In this document: one piece after another, positions 16,519 to 25,277 of the stretch
Layout: each line of letters opens with the position of its first letter
Numbering within the stretch: position 1 is the first letter of the stretch
NCBI GenBank assembly: GCA_944393465.1
Contig: CALYAG010000001.1
Location: 65,709-129,708, forward strand
Length of the DNA: 64,000 nucleotides
Origin: an uncultured Clostridia bacterium
GTDB taxonomy: Bacteria; Bacillota; Clostridia; TANB77; CAG-508
Direction of reading: 5' to 3'
The notes under the pieces: model-generated
Told to the model about the DNA's origin: nothing
The model's input: only the letters and a program-made list of their open reading frames with translations
Database searches by the model: none
Made by a program: the position numbers and the translations under genes

Positions 16519-18255
16519 ATGATTTTAAAAAATTTGTTATTAATTTTACCAACAGGATTAATATCATCCATGTTAAAAACATTAAGGACAAACTTAAATG
16601 AACAAACAGCAAAATACATAGAAGAAAATGGAATGTACCATTTTACCAAAGACTTAGATACAGCTAATAAAATAATAGAAAGTGGAAAAATCAATCCTTC
16701 GAAAAATGCTATAGTTTCATATGGAGTACCAGCAGCATTTTTATTTGCAGGAATTCCAAGTATTGATAATTATTTTAAAAATCTTTCTGAAGGAGCATGG
16801 AATAATTTATTATTGCATCCAGACCAAATATTGTATGCAGTTAAGATTAATGCAAAGGAAAATGATTTGTCAGGTTATAAAATGAGAGTGCAAGATGACG
16901 CAATAGTTGCAGAAGGTGGATGTATTTTAAAACCGGAACAAGCTGAGGTAAAAGAAATTGTAATAGATTATCTGCCAGATAAAATTGGTAAGAAAAGACT
17001 TTGCTTAAGAGAAAGAACAAAAGAAGAAATGCAAGAAGTTACTGATTTGGCACTACTTGGAGATGCACCAATAGCTATTCCAGGTGGAAAATTTCATAAT
17101 TATATACCAAGTAAAGAATGTTTGGAAGCTATAAAACAAGAAAGAAAAAGGTTAGGATATATTCCCATATTAGACTTAGCATCATCTGTCACTCACGTTG
17201 TTGGAATCGAAAATGAAATGTCAATGGGAGCAATTAGAAAGTTAGGAAATAGATTTGTGACATGGTTTTCAAATATAAAAAATGGAAAAATGCAAGCTCT
17301 ACCACAAGGACAAGAAGAAAAAGGCATTAATAAATTTGAATTAAAAACGCTAGAACCAAAAGAATTTAAAACAAATAGGCTTGTAGAACTAGTAAATGGT
17401 ATCTCAAATGGAACAATTTCAACTACTAGACCGATATCTAGTAAAGTTTATTCTAATACAATTGTAGGATTAAACAGACAAGGAATTTATCAAAAAGACT
17501 TAGCCCAAACTTTTAGTGAATTATTAGGAAGTAGTTTTTATCAATACGCAAAACAAAAAGAAAAATCAATAGATATGGACAAACTATATAAAAGTCAAGG
17601 ACATGGAATCAATCATAGTAGAAAAGTGGCAATTCTTGCATCTGAAATTTTACAAAGCTCAGGCATGAATTTCGATGAAAAAATGGTAGATATACTACTC
17701 ACTGCATGTTATTATCATGATATAGGAAGAATTGCAGATATAGGACCACATGCAAAAAACAGTGTTAGAAAATTACGAGAAATGAAACTCTACTTTGAAG
17801 ACGGGGAAGAATATACTGAAGAAGATAGAAATATGCTTTATGCTATTGTAGATGCACATGAAGGACGAGATTCGGATATCGATAAGATTATGAATAAGTA
17901 TCATATTTCAAAAGAAAATCAAGATAAGGTCAAATTTTATGCAGGGGTATTAAAAGATGCTGATGCACTTGATAGAGCAAGATTAAGTAATCAATTTTAT
18001 ATGGACTTAAATCCAAAATACTTAAGAAATAGAGAAGCAAAACAATTAATAAACTTTTCTTTTGACTTAGATAACATTAGCAGGCAAATGCCAACTAAAG
18101 AATTAATGGAATTAAATCACATAATGGAACCAAAAGAAAATTACTTAGATAGTTTAAAAGTATCAGTAAGTCCTACAATAAGCAAAGAAACTTTAGAAAA
18201 AATTCAAGAAGGAAGAGATACAATTAGCACGCAAAAAGATATTGATGAGCCTTAA
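16519..18255 (+). CDS. Two-domain protein: 'YHFT' N-terminal domain plus HD phosphohydrolase
   Basis: A 578-aa protein. After a short hydrophobic N-terminus, residues about 38-160 begin with MYHFTKDLDTANKIIESGKI, a pattern like the substrate pocket of some ADP-ribosyltransferase-like folds; this likeness is only suggestive. Residues about 355-530 form an HD domain: HGINHSRKVAILASEIL, ACYYHDIGRIADIG, VDAHEGRD and LKDADALDRARL. The HD metal ligands are all present, so hydrolase activity on a nucleotide-like substrate is likely. The gene ends 51 bp before nadD. I do not know a named protein with this architecture. Confidence 0.65.
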   Translation: MILKNLLLILPTGLISSMLKTLRTNLNEQTAKYIEENGMYHFTKDLDTANKIIESGKINPSKNAIVSYGVPAAFLFAGIPSIDNYFKNLSEGAWNNLLLHPDQILYAVKINAKENDLSGYKMRVQDDAIVAEGGCILKPEQAEVKEIVIDYLPDKIGKKRLCLRERTKEEMQEVTDLALLGDAPIAIPGGKFHNYIPSKECLEAIKQERKRLGYIPILDLASSVTHVVGIENEMSMGAIRKLGNRFVTWFSNIKNGKMQALPQGQEEKGINKFELKTLEPKEFKTNRLVELVNGISNGTISTTRPISSKVYSNTIVGLNRQGIYQKDLAQTFSELLGSSFYQYAKQKEKSIDMDKLYKSQGHGINHSRKVAILASEILQSSGMNFDEKMVDILLTACYYHDIGRIADIGPHAKNSVRKLREMKLYFEDGEEYTEEDRNMLYAIVDAHEGRDSDIDKIMNKYHISKENQDKVKFYAGVLKDADALDRARLSNQFYMDLNPKYLRNREAKQLINFSFDLDNISRQMPTKELMELNHIMEPKENYLDSLKVSVSPTISKETLEKIQEGRDTISTQKDIDEP

Positions 18256-18306
18256 TTGAGTAGGAAACTCGTTTTTTCTATTCAATTAAAAAGAAAGGAT
18301 GACTTT

Positions 18307-18909
18307 ATGGCTGAAAATCAAATTGTAATATTTGGAGGAAGTTTTAATCCTCCTTTAAATTCACATTTTTCAATTGCTCAAGATTTGCTAAATGAATATA
18401 AAGAAATTAATAAAGTTATATTTGTCCCTGTAAATAGCAAATATGAAAAGCCAGGACTTATAAATAATGAAGATAGATATAATATGTTAAAATTAGTTTG
18501 CGATAAAAATAAAAAATTTGATGTATCAAGGGTAGAAATAGATAGTGAGAGACCTTTATATACTATTGAAACCCTAAACTATTTTGACAAAAAATATCCA
18601 AACAATGAAATTCTATTCCTAATGGGAAGCGATAATTTAAAAGAATTTCCAACATGGAATGGTGCCGATAAAATCTGTGAAAAATATAAATCATATGTTT
18701 TTAGAAGAAATGATGACAATATTAAAAATATTATTGAAAAAGATAAATTTTTAAGCAAAAATAAGAACTCATTTGTAGTAGTTTCAAACAATATATTAAA
18801 TAATTTTAGCTCAACTTATGCGAGAAAAATAATAAAAGAAGATAAAAGTATAAGATACTTGGCACCTGACGAAGTGGTAAATTATATAGAAAAGCATAAA
18901 CTGTATTAA
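18307..18909 (+). CDS. nadD: Nicotinate-nucleotide adenylyltransferase-like protein (NadD family)
   Basis: A 200-aa nucleotidyltransferase of the NadD type that joins nicotinate mononucleotide and ATP. It opens with VIFGGSFNPPLNSHFSIAQ and contains FLMGSDNLKEFPTW and a C-terminal FSSTYARKII matching the ISSTxIR motif. The (H/T)xGH motif is unusual: it reads LNSH, lacking the first His and the Gly. The start is ATG 18307 with AAAGGATG just upstream; an earlier TTG at 18256 adds unrelated residues. The nadE gene follows after 65 bp, which supports an NAD synthesis role. Confidence 0.8.
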   Translation: MAENQIVIFGGSFNPPLNSHFSIAQDLLNEYKEINKVIFVPVNSKYEKPGLINNEDRYNMLKLVCDKNKKFDVSRVEIDSERPLYTIETLNYFDKKYPNNEILFLMGSDNLKEFPTWNGADKICEKYKSYVFRRNDDNIKNIIEKDKFLSKNKNSFVVVSNNILNNFSSTYARKIIKEDKSIRYLAPDEVVNYIEKHKLY

Positions 18910-18974
18910 AAATAGTAAAAGTTCAAAAGAAAAGTAGATAAAATGCTAGCGGTACGAGAAAGGAAAAAATCAGT

Positions 18975-19811
18975 ATGTTAGATAAAGAAAGATTAATAAA
19001 TGAAGCAAACAAAGCTGTAAAATGGATTAAAGACTTTGTAGAAAATGCAAGAGTAAAGGGAGTAGTAATTGGAAACAGTGGAGGAAAAGATTCTGCAACA
19101 GTATTAGCAATGGCAGTAAAAGCATTAGGAAGTGAAAAAGTTATTGCAGTATCAATGCCATGTCATTCTATAAATACAGATTATAATGATGCCAAACTTG
19201 TTGCTGAGCATTTTAATGTCAAAATGCTAACTGTTGATTTAACTGATACATATGACGCAATGGAAAAAGAAATAAATAATCAATTAAAAAATGTCGAAGA
19301 TAAATCAGGTGATTTTGAAAATACATCAAGCAGTATTGAAAACAAATCAATAGTATCTATCTCAAAAGATGCAAGTATAAATATGAAACCAAGGCTAAGA
19401 ATGACTACATTATATAGCATAGCTCAAACAATGGGATATTTAGTAATTGGTACAGGAAATTTATGTGAGGCAATGGTCGGATATACAACTAAATGGGGAG
19501 ATAGCAGTTATGATTTTAATCCTATTGCAAATTTTACAGTTGAAGAAGTTTTAGCTATTGGCGAATACCTAGGTGTACCGGAGAAAATATTAAAAAAAGC
19601 TCCTAATGATGGATTAGGAGGACAAACTGACGAAGAAAAGATGGGAATAAAATATAGCCAAATTGCAGAAATGATAGAAACAGGAAAAACAGACGAGATG
19701 GCTGAAAAAGAGATTATAAAAAGATATTATGCTTCTAAGCATAAGAGAGAAGCTGTACCAGTTTATACATTTGAAAGAAAAAATTATTTGAAAGATAGGA
19801 AACCGTTATGA
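18975..19811 (+). CDS. nadE: Ammonia-dependent NAD synthetase
   Basis: A 278-aa NadE that converts nicotinate adenine dinucleotide to NAD. The PP-loop motif GNSGGKDSATV is at about residues 34-44, followed by MPCHSIN and the product-binding YLVIGTGNLCEAMVGYTTKW. The length and lack of a glutaminase domain fit the ammonia-dependent form. It follows nadD and overlaps the next gene by 4 bp (ATGA). Confidence 0.93.
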   Translation: MLDKERLINEANKAVKWIKDFVENARVKGVVIGNSGGKDSATVLAMAVKALGSEKVIAVSMPCHSINTDYNDAKLVAEHFNVKMLTVDLTDTYDAMEKEINNQLKNVEDKSGDFENTSSSIENKSIVSISKDASINMKPRLRMTTLYSIAQTMGYLVIGTGNLCEAMVGYTTKWGDSSYDFNPIANFTVEEVLAIGEYLGVPEKILKKAPNDGLGGQTDEEKMGIKYSQIAEMIETGKTDEMAEKEIIKRYYASKHKREAVPVYTFERKNYLKDRKPL

Positions 19812-20365
19812 AAAGTGAGATTATAGTAGAATGTTTAAACAATTCTAAAGCAAATCTAATGCTAAAAGTAGAGGACGAAGAAAAGCTTTCTACAAAAGCA
19901 TATATAGGCAGAAACGGAACAACAGATAATAAAGTTGAGGGAGACGGAAAAACTCCAATAGGAACATTCAATTTAGGAAAAATATTTGGCTTTAGCAACA
20001 AAGAAAAAGTAAAAGCAGAGTTTAATATAGATAACTATATACAAATAACTCCAACCATGTATTGGGTAGATGACCCGAACTCGACTCATTACAATAAACT
20101 TGTTGACACAAAAGAAATAAAAAAAGACTGGCAAAGTGCGGAGCATTTATGCGATTTTCCTATAGAATATGAATATGGAATAGAGATAAAAACAAATTCT
20201 AATAATATTCCTAACAAAGGAAGTGCAATATTTTTACATTGCTCAAATAATAAGCCTACTGCGGGTTGCGTAGCAATACCAAAAGATGATATAATAAAAT
20301 TGTTAAGATTTATAAAAGGCGAAACAACAATAAAAATAGTACAAGGAGACATATGGAAAGTGTAG
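19808..20365 (+). CDS. L,D-transpeptidase (YkuD) domain protein
   Basis: A 185-aa protein with the YkuD catalytic signature: GDGKTPIGTFNLG near residue 50 and IFLHCSNNKPTAGCVAIP near residue 140, giving the His and the nucleophile Cys. Such enzymes make 3-3 peptide cross-links in peptidoglycan or attach proteins. No signal peptide or membrane anchor is present, which is odd for a wall enzyme and leaves its site of action open. It overlaps both neighbours by a few bases, indicating one operon with nadE and the methyltransferase gene. Confidence 0.8.
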   Translation: MKSEIIVECLNNSKANLMLKVEDEEKLSTKAYIGRNGTTDNKVEGDGKTPIGTFNLGKIFGFSNKEKVKAEFNIDNYIQITPTMYWVDDPNSTHYNKLVDTKEIKKDWQSAEHLCDFPIEYEYGIEIKTNSNNIPNKGSAIFLHCSNNKPTAGCVAIPKDDIIKLLRFIKGETTIKIVQGDIWKV

Positions 20366-21294
20366 CAAAGGCAAAAAGCAAATTGCCATTAGATTTTATA
20401 ACTGAATTAAATAATACATTTACACCAAGAATTGTAGATAAAATACTTTCAGGAATGTTAGAAAAAAGATACACAACTTTAAGAGTAAATAGTATAAAAT
20501 ATAATATAGAAGAATTAAAAAAATATTTTGATAATATTGGAATTAAATACAAAACAGTTCCATGGTATGATGATGCCCTAATTATATTAAATTCAAATGA
20601 AAGCCAAATACAATCATTAGAAATATACAAAAATGGTTTTATTTATATGCAAAGTTTATCAAGTATGCTTCCACCTCTAGTGCTAGAGCCAAAAGAAAAT
20701 GAAAAAGTACTTGATTTAACAGCAGCACCGGGCAGTAAAACAACTCAGATGGCAAGCTTAATGAACAATAAAGGATATATTTTAGCAAATGAGTTAGATA
20801 AAATTAGATGTGATAAGTTAAGATTTAATATAAAAATGCAAGGAGCTACAATTTGTGAAGTTCAAAATGGTAGAGGAGAAGAAATTGGCGAAAAATATCC
20901 AAATGAGTTTGACAAAGTTTTGCTAGATACGCCTTGCAGTGGTGAAGGAAGATTCATACTTCAAGATGAAAAATCATATAAAGCATGGTCTACGAAAGAA
21001 GTAGAAGACTTAATCAAAACTCAAAAAGGTTTATTTGCAAGTGCATATAAAGCCTTGAAACCGGGCGGTGAAATGGTATATTCAACTTGTACTTTAAATA
21101 AATTTGAGAATGAAGAAGTTTTAAATTGGGCGCTTAATCAATTTAATATGGAAATAGTAAAAATTGAAATAGAATTAAAAAACACACTAAAAGGAATTAC
21201 AAAAGGATATAATAATGAATTAAAAAATGCAATTAGAATGTTGCCTACAAAAGAACAAGAAGGATTTTTTGTCGCAAAATTAATTAAGAAATAA
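20353..21294 (+). CDS. RNA (cytosine-5-)-methyltransferase, NOL1/NOP2/Sun (RsmF-like)
   Basis: A 313-aa SAM-dependent m5C methyltransferase. Motifs seen: LDLTAAPGSKTTQMASLM (SAM binding), DKVLLDTPCSGEGRF (motif IV with Cys) and MVYSTCTLNKFENEE (motif VI with nucleophile Cys). It lacks the RNA-binding C-terminal extension found in longer RsmF proteins. The likely substrate is 16S rRNA, but a tRNA target cannot be excluded. The start overlaps the L,D-transpeptidase gene. Confidence 0.88.
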   Translation: MESVAKAKSKLPLDFITELNNTFTPRIVDKILSGMLEKRYTTLRVNSIKYNIEELKKYFDNIGIKYKTVPWYDDALIILNSNESQIQSLEIYKNGFIYMQSLSSMLPPLVLEPKENEKVLDLTAAPGSKTTQMASLMNNKGYILANELDKIRCDKLRFNIKMQGATICEVQNGRGEEIGEKYPNEFDKVLLDTPCSGEGRFILQDEKSYKAWSTKEVEDLIKTQKGLFASAYKALKPGGEMVYSTCTLNKFENEEVLNWALNQFNMEIVKIEIELKNTLKGITKGYNNELKNAIRMLPTKEQEGFFVAKLIKK

Positions 21295-21391
21295 TTTGGA
21301 ATAAACTATTTATTATATAATTATACAAAAGATTAAAATAATACTTATATAGAAATTAATAAAATAATTCAAGAAAGGAAATAAAATAATT

Positions 21392-21598
21392 ATGAGATGT
21401 CCTAACTGTGGAAGCACTAATATATCTAGTATTACAGATACCCATACACATACTAAAGGTTTTGATGGCAGTGATGCTTGCTGTGGATATTTGCTATTTG
21501 GCTGGCCGGGAATTTTGTGTGGACTTTGCAATACAGGAGATACAACAACTACAACTAGAACAACATATATTTGCAATGATTGTGGAACGAGATTTTAG
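21392..21598 (+). CDS. Small zinc-ribbon protein (68 aa)
   Basis: A 68-aa protein with a CPNCGS pair at the N-terminus and CNDCGTRF at the C-terminus, forming a split zinc ribbon, and a central Gly/Cys-rich hydrophobic segment (CCGYLLFGWPGILCGLC) followed by a Thr run. The AAGGAAA site is about 9 nt before the ATG. Function unknown; the central segment could be membrane-associated. Confidence 0.7.
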   Translation: MRCPNCGSTNISSITDTHTHTKGFDGSDACCGYLLFGWPGILCGLCNTGDTTTTTRTTYICNDCGTRF

Positions 21599-21675
21599 TT
21601 CCAATTGATAATATTTAATGACGGAGAAATATTTTAATATTCGATTTTGAAAGGATTATTAAATAAAAAGCTACA

Positions 21676-22041
21676 ATGAAAAAACAAACAAAAATAAAAA
21701 CATGGGCGTTTTTTATGCGATTAGGAAATAGATTGGGATGCCATCAAAGAGAAGATAGAAGTTTCTTCATAGGAAAATGGCAATTCCCAATTTGCGCTAG
21801 ATGCACAGGAATAATGCTAGGTCAAATCATAGCAGTAATTTTGTATTGTTTTAAAATAAAATTGCCAACAATTTTAGCACTCATATTTCTACTTATAATG
21901 TTTTTAGACTGGTATATTCAATACAAAAAAATAAAAGAATCTACCAATATTAGAAGACTAATAACTGGCACACTTGCTGGAATTGGTCAAATAAGCATTG
22001 TTTTAAATGTTATAATCTACATTGTATCATTATTTGATTAA
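21676..22041 (+). CDS. DUF2085 family membrane protein
   Basis: A 121-aa protein with the DUF2085 signature: GCHQREDRSFFIGKWQFPIC followed by ARCTGIMLGQ, with conserved Cys and His, then about three transmembrane helices. The family is widespread in Firmicutes with unknown function. The gene stands alone between the zinc-ribbon gene and a palindromic repeat. Confidence 0.8.
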   Translation: MKKQTKIKTWAFFMRLGNRLGCHQREDRSFFIGKWQFPICARCTGIMLGQIIAVILYCFKIKLPTILALIFLLIMFLDWYIQYKKIKESTNIRRLITGTLAGIGQISIVLNVIIYIVSLFD

Positions 22042-22068
22042 TGTGCATAATATAATATATTTAATAGA

Positions 22069-22228
22069 TAATTCTCAATATACATTCTTCCGCATTTCAC
22101 TGCGCGGGTCACTATTCGCTCCAGCTTGCACGCTCCACTTCGCAGATACCCCATATGACAAGTCATAAATGCTGTGACTGCTTTCGTTCGCTGAAATGCT
22201 CTAGAACATATATTGAGAATTTAACTAA
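22069..22228. repeat. 150-bp palindromic intergenic repeat, copy A
   Basis: The element is bounded by imperfect inverted ends: AATTCTCAATATACATTCTT at the left and AGAACATATATTGAGAATTT at the right. The interior is much more GC-rich than its surroundings (GCGCGGGTC, CGCTCCAGCTTGCACGCTCC). A related full copy lies at 44858-45008, a partial one at 9371-9396 and a shortened reversed one inside 47684-47766. It looks like a non-autonomous MITE-like element. Confidence 0.7.
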
Positions 22229-22244
22229 GAAAGGATTATTTATT

Positions 22245-23201
22245 ATGAAATTAGTTGGTAACACTCCAATGATAAAAATAAATTATGAATACAATGGCAA
22301 AAGAAAATATTTATATACAAAATTAGAATATTATAACTTAACAGGGAGCATTAAAGATAGAGTGGCAATGTATATAATACAAAATGCCATAAAAACAGGA
22401 AAATTAAGACAAGGCACACCTATAATAGAAGCCACAAGCGGAAATACAGGAATAGCTCTTTCAGCAATTGGAGCAAAAATGAAATGTCCTGTATATATTT
22501 TTATACCTGATTGGGCGAGCATTGAAAGAATTGAATTAATGAAAATGTATGGTGCAAATGTAATTTTAGTTAGCAAAGAAGATGGCGGATTTATAAAGTG
22601 TACTGATTTGGCAATAAAAATGGCAAAAGAGAATGGAGCATTTTTAGCAAATCAATTTGAAAATGAAGATAATTATTTAGCTCATTATGAAACAACTGGA
22701 AAGGAAATAGTAGATGAAGTTCCAGAAGAAATAGGCTCATTTGTATCAGGAGTTGGAACAGGCGGAACTTTAATGGGAGCTGGAATAAGAATAAAAGAGA
22801 AGTACAATAATAGCAAAATAATAGCAATTGAACCTGAGAATATGCCAATAATATCTAAAGGAAAGAAAATAGCAAATCATAAAATAGAAGGAATAGGAGA
22901 TGACTTTGTTCCCGGACTTTTAGATAAATCTAAAATAGATAATATTTATTTAATTAATGATGATGATGCAATAAATATGTCAAAAAAATTAGCAAAAGAG
23001 CTGGGCTTAGGAGTTGGAATTTCTTCGGGCGCAAATTTTATGGGTTGTGTAATGGAAAATGATAAAAATGCAAAACCAGCCACTACTGTATTTGCAGATG
23101 ATAATAAAAAATATTTATCAACAGACCTTTTCAAAGAAATTGAGGTAAAAGATGAATATATTTCAAACAAAGTGCATTTATTAGATTATGAGGTTGTCTA
23201 A
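22245..23201 (+). CDS. Cysteine synthase-family PLP enzyme
   Basis: A 318-aa fold-type II PLP enzyme of the CysK/CysM family. It has LVGNTPMIKI, YYNLTGSIKDRVA (PLP lysine), EATSGNTGIALSAIG (phosphate loop for the substrate) and SGVGTGGTLMGAG (PLP phosphate loop). It should form cysteine from O-acetylserine or a similar activated serine and sulfide; the exact substrate is uncertain. The ATG at 22245 is chosen because AAAGGA precedes it at good distance. An upstream in-frame start at 22155 would place the N-terminus inside the palindromic repeat. Confidence 0.88.
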   Translation: MKLVGNTPMIKINYEYNGKRKYLYTKLEYYNLTGSIKDRVAMYIIQNAIKTGKLRQGTPIIEATSGNTGIALSAIGAKMKCPVYIFIPDWASIERIELMKMYGANVILVSKEDGGFIKCTDLAIKMAKENGAFLANQFENEDNYLAHYETTGKEIVDEVPEEIGSFVSGVGTGGTLMGAGIRIKEKYNNSKIIAIEPENMPIISKGKKIANHKIEGIGDDFVPGLLDKSKIDNIYLINDDDAINMSKKLAKELGLGVGISSGANFMGCVMENDKNAKPATTVFADDNKKYLSTDLFKEIEVKDEYISNKVHLLDYEVV

Positions 23202-23311
23202 TTAAATTTCAAAAAACTCTTTACAAGTTTTAAATTTTGATTAATAATTAAGAAGAAAGTAAAAGAGATTTCAAGGAGACAACATTATTAGCCTTTTGAC
23301 TAAAGAAAGGG

Positions 23312-24271
23312 ATGGAAAATAAAATGCGCGAAGCAAAAGCTAGAAAAAAGAAGAGAAATGTTAAAAATATTATATGTGTTATATTAATTATTATATTGCT
23401 TGCGATGTTAGTTTTGACTTTGTACATAGATAAAAGAGATGTATCAAAAGAAGTTTTTTCCCCAATACAAGCATGGGCAGAAATTGCTCCAACTATAAAT
23501 GTGGATGATGCAATATATTTAGAAGAAACAGAAAGCGAAGAAGTTAAAAATTTAATTTCACAAATAATGAGCAAGAACGGGTTGAACTCAAGTAATTTTG
23601 GATTTTTCTTCTATAATATAAATACTAGGGAATATTATTTCTATAATGAAGATAAATATTTTACAGCAGCAAGCACAGTAAAAGTGCCAGTCGCAATGCT
23701 TTATTATGATAAAATAAATACAGGTGAAATAACTGAAGATGATACATTATTATATAAATCAAATGCGTATGAAGCTGGCGCAGGAGATGTTACTTCAAAG
23801 TATAGACCTGGCTCATATATACCATATTCAGTTTTGCTTGAAGAATTAATAGTAGATAGTGACAACACAGCAAACAACATTCTTATAAGCAATATTGGTT
23901 GGAAACAATACAGATATGATATAGCAGAATATTCAGAAAGAAGTCTTTCAAGCACATTTTATGGCTCAAATGTAACTTGTCCCGGATTTGCATATGATAT
24001 CATCAAATACTTATATAATCATTCTAGTGAATATACTGAGCTTTTAGAAAATATGAAAAAATCATCTTATGGAAAATATTTAAAAGAATATCTAGATTAT
24101 GATGTAGCACATAAATATGGTAGTTATGGCGGATATGTTCATGATTATGGAATTATATATGGAAAGCAAACTTATTTAATGGGAGTGTATACAAAAAATA
24201 AAAATAATGCACCAACTTTGATTGCAAGTATTGGAAAACAGGTAGTGGATTTGGTTGAAGAATGTCAATAG
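23312..24271 (+). CDS. Class A beta-lactamase-like serine hydrolase
   Basis: A 319-aa protein with a basic N-terminus, one membrane helix (about residues 18-40) and a class A beta-lactamase/transpeptidase-like domain. The three active-site motifs are ASTVKVPVAM (SxxK), VDSDNTANN (SDN) and AHKYGSYGG (KTG replaced by KYG). The KYG change and membrane anchor suggest a wall-related peptidase or a penicillin-binding relative instead of a secreted resistance enzyme. Its stop codon TAG lies inside a GGGACGCTCC repeat (GTCAATAGGGACGC), so the repeat now supplies the C-terminus Cys-Gln-stop. ATG 23324 is an alternative start. Confidence 0.75.
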   Translation: MENKMREAKARKKKRNVKNIICVILIIILLAMLVLTLYIDKRDVSKEVFSPIQAWAEIAPTINVDDAIYLEETESEEVKNLISQIMSKNGLNSSNFGFFFYNINTREYYFYNEDKYFTAASTVKVPVAMLYYDKINTGEITEDDTLLYKSNAYEAGAGDVTSKYRPGSYIPYSVLLEELIVDSDNTANNILISNIGWKQYRYDIAEYSERSLSSTFYGSNVTCPGFAYDIIKYLYNHSSEYTELLENMKKSSYGKYLKEYLDYDVAHKYGSYGGYVHDYGIIYGKQTYLMGVYTKNKNNAPTLIASIGKQVVDLVEECQ

Positions 24272-24328
24272 GGACGCTCCTTTTTGACACTATGTCACAA
24301 AGTCAATAGTGATGCTCTTTTTTGATAC
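24262..24328. repeat. Two GGGACGCTCC-type hairpin repeats
   Basis: TGTCAATAGGGACGCTCCTT continuing TTTGACAC (24263-24290) and a diverged copy GTCAATAGTGATGCTCTTTT (24302 onward). Each has self-complementary ends (TGTCAA / TTGACA) and a T run, so each could act as a hairpin terminator. The first overlaps the end of the upstream gene. Confidence 0.75.
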
Positions 24329-24397
24329 AATAATTAAAAATACTTAATATTTAATTCAAAATTAAGTATACCAATTAAAAAAGAAAGGAAACAAAAA

Positions 24398-24952
24398 ATG
24401 GAACAAGAAATAATAGAATTATTAAAAAGTACAAATAGAACAGGAATGGATTTTTTAATTAGCTTTTTACAAAAGTCAGACTTTTTTAAGGCACCAGCTA
24501 GCACAAGATTTCACGGTAGCTTTGAGGGAGGCCTCGCTAAACACAGCATGAAAGTATATGAAATATTAAAACATAAAGTAGAAACATCAGTAAAAGAAAT
24601 AAATGTACCAAATGAATCATTAATTATAATAGGATTACTTCATGACATATGTAAAGTAAACTATTATAAAACAGATTATAGAAATGCAAAAAATGCGTTA
24701 GGCGTATGGGAAAAAGTACCTTATTACACAGTAGAAGATACAATACCATATGGACATGGCGAAAAATCTGTTATGATGCTTTCAGAATACATAAAATTAA
24801 CAAACGAAGAAAAATACTCAATAAGATGGCATATGGGTTATACAGAACCAAAAGAATTATATACAACAATAGGCGAAGCATATAAAAAATATCCAATAGC
24901 TCTTCTTACACATGAAGCGGATTTGGAAGCAACATATTTTTATAATATTTAA
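24398..24952 (+). CDS. Small HD-domain hydrolase
   Basis: A 184-aa protein that is almost all HD domain: FHGSFEGGLAKHSMKVYEIL, GLLHDICKVNYYK (HD pair), YGHGEKSVMM and SIRWHMGYTEP. A similar layout is found in phage and plasmid proteins of Firmicutes. It probably hydrolyses a nucleotide or an RNA 3' end, but no substrate can be named. It is bracketed by GGGACGCTCC repeats and lies just ahead of the retroelement. Confidence 0.75.
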   Translation: MEQEIIELLKSTNRTGMDFLISFLQKSDFFKAPASTRFHGSFEGGLAKHSMKVYEILKHKVETSVKEINVPNESLIIIGLLHDICKVNYYKTDYRNAKNALGVWEKVPYYTVEDTIPYGHGEKSVMMLSEYIKLTNEEKYSIRWHMGYTEPKELYTTIGEAYKKYPIALLTHEADLEATYFYNI

Positions 24953-24957
24953 GGAGT

Positions 24958-25014
24958 GTGTCAATAGGGACGCTCCTTTTTGACACTGTCAATAGGGACG
25001 CTCCTTTTTGACAC
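24958..25014. repeat. Two tandem GGGACGCTCC hairpin repeats
   Basis: Two adjoining units (24958-24986 and 24987-25014), each of the form TGTCAATAGGGACGCTCCTT plus TTTGACAC, begin 6 bp after the HD gene stop. The self-complementary ends and T runs suggest terminator function. They mark the left border of the retroelement. Confidence 0.8.
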
Positions 25015-25277
25015 TAAAGGCAAAATACCAATACTAGGAAATGTAACAAAAATGTAATAAAAAATTACTTGACTAAAAATAAGCGTACGTATAAAATTAT
25101 AAATAATTAAATCTATTTGCATAAATAGTAAGAGTACATTGAAAATCTAATATTCAAAAAGAAAAAAGTATGTGTATGAATACTATTTGTGAAAATGGAG
25201 ATAATTATAACAAAAGCAAATAATAAATGGAAAGCAGGAAACAAAAATAGATAAAAACAAAAGAAAGGAGAATTCTA
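25015..25277. promoter_or_regulatory. Promoter and leader of the retroelement target gene
   Basis: A promoter TTGACT (25069-25074), 17-bp spacer, TAAAAT (25092-25097) precedes a leader of roughly 170 nt up to the ATG at 25278. The AAAGGAG site lies at about 25262-25268. I see no strong hairpin in the leader. Confidence 0.5.

Noticed and set aside
21408-21608. Second ORF overlapping the zinc-ribbon gene
   Set aside because: It is an out-of-frame shadow; the frame with paired CxxC motifs is the plausible gene.
22155-22244. N-terminal extension of the cysteine synthase-like gene
   Set aside because: The extra 30 codons lie in palindromic repeat copy A, and a good ribosome site precedes ATG 22245.
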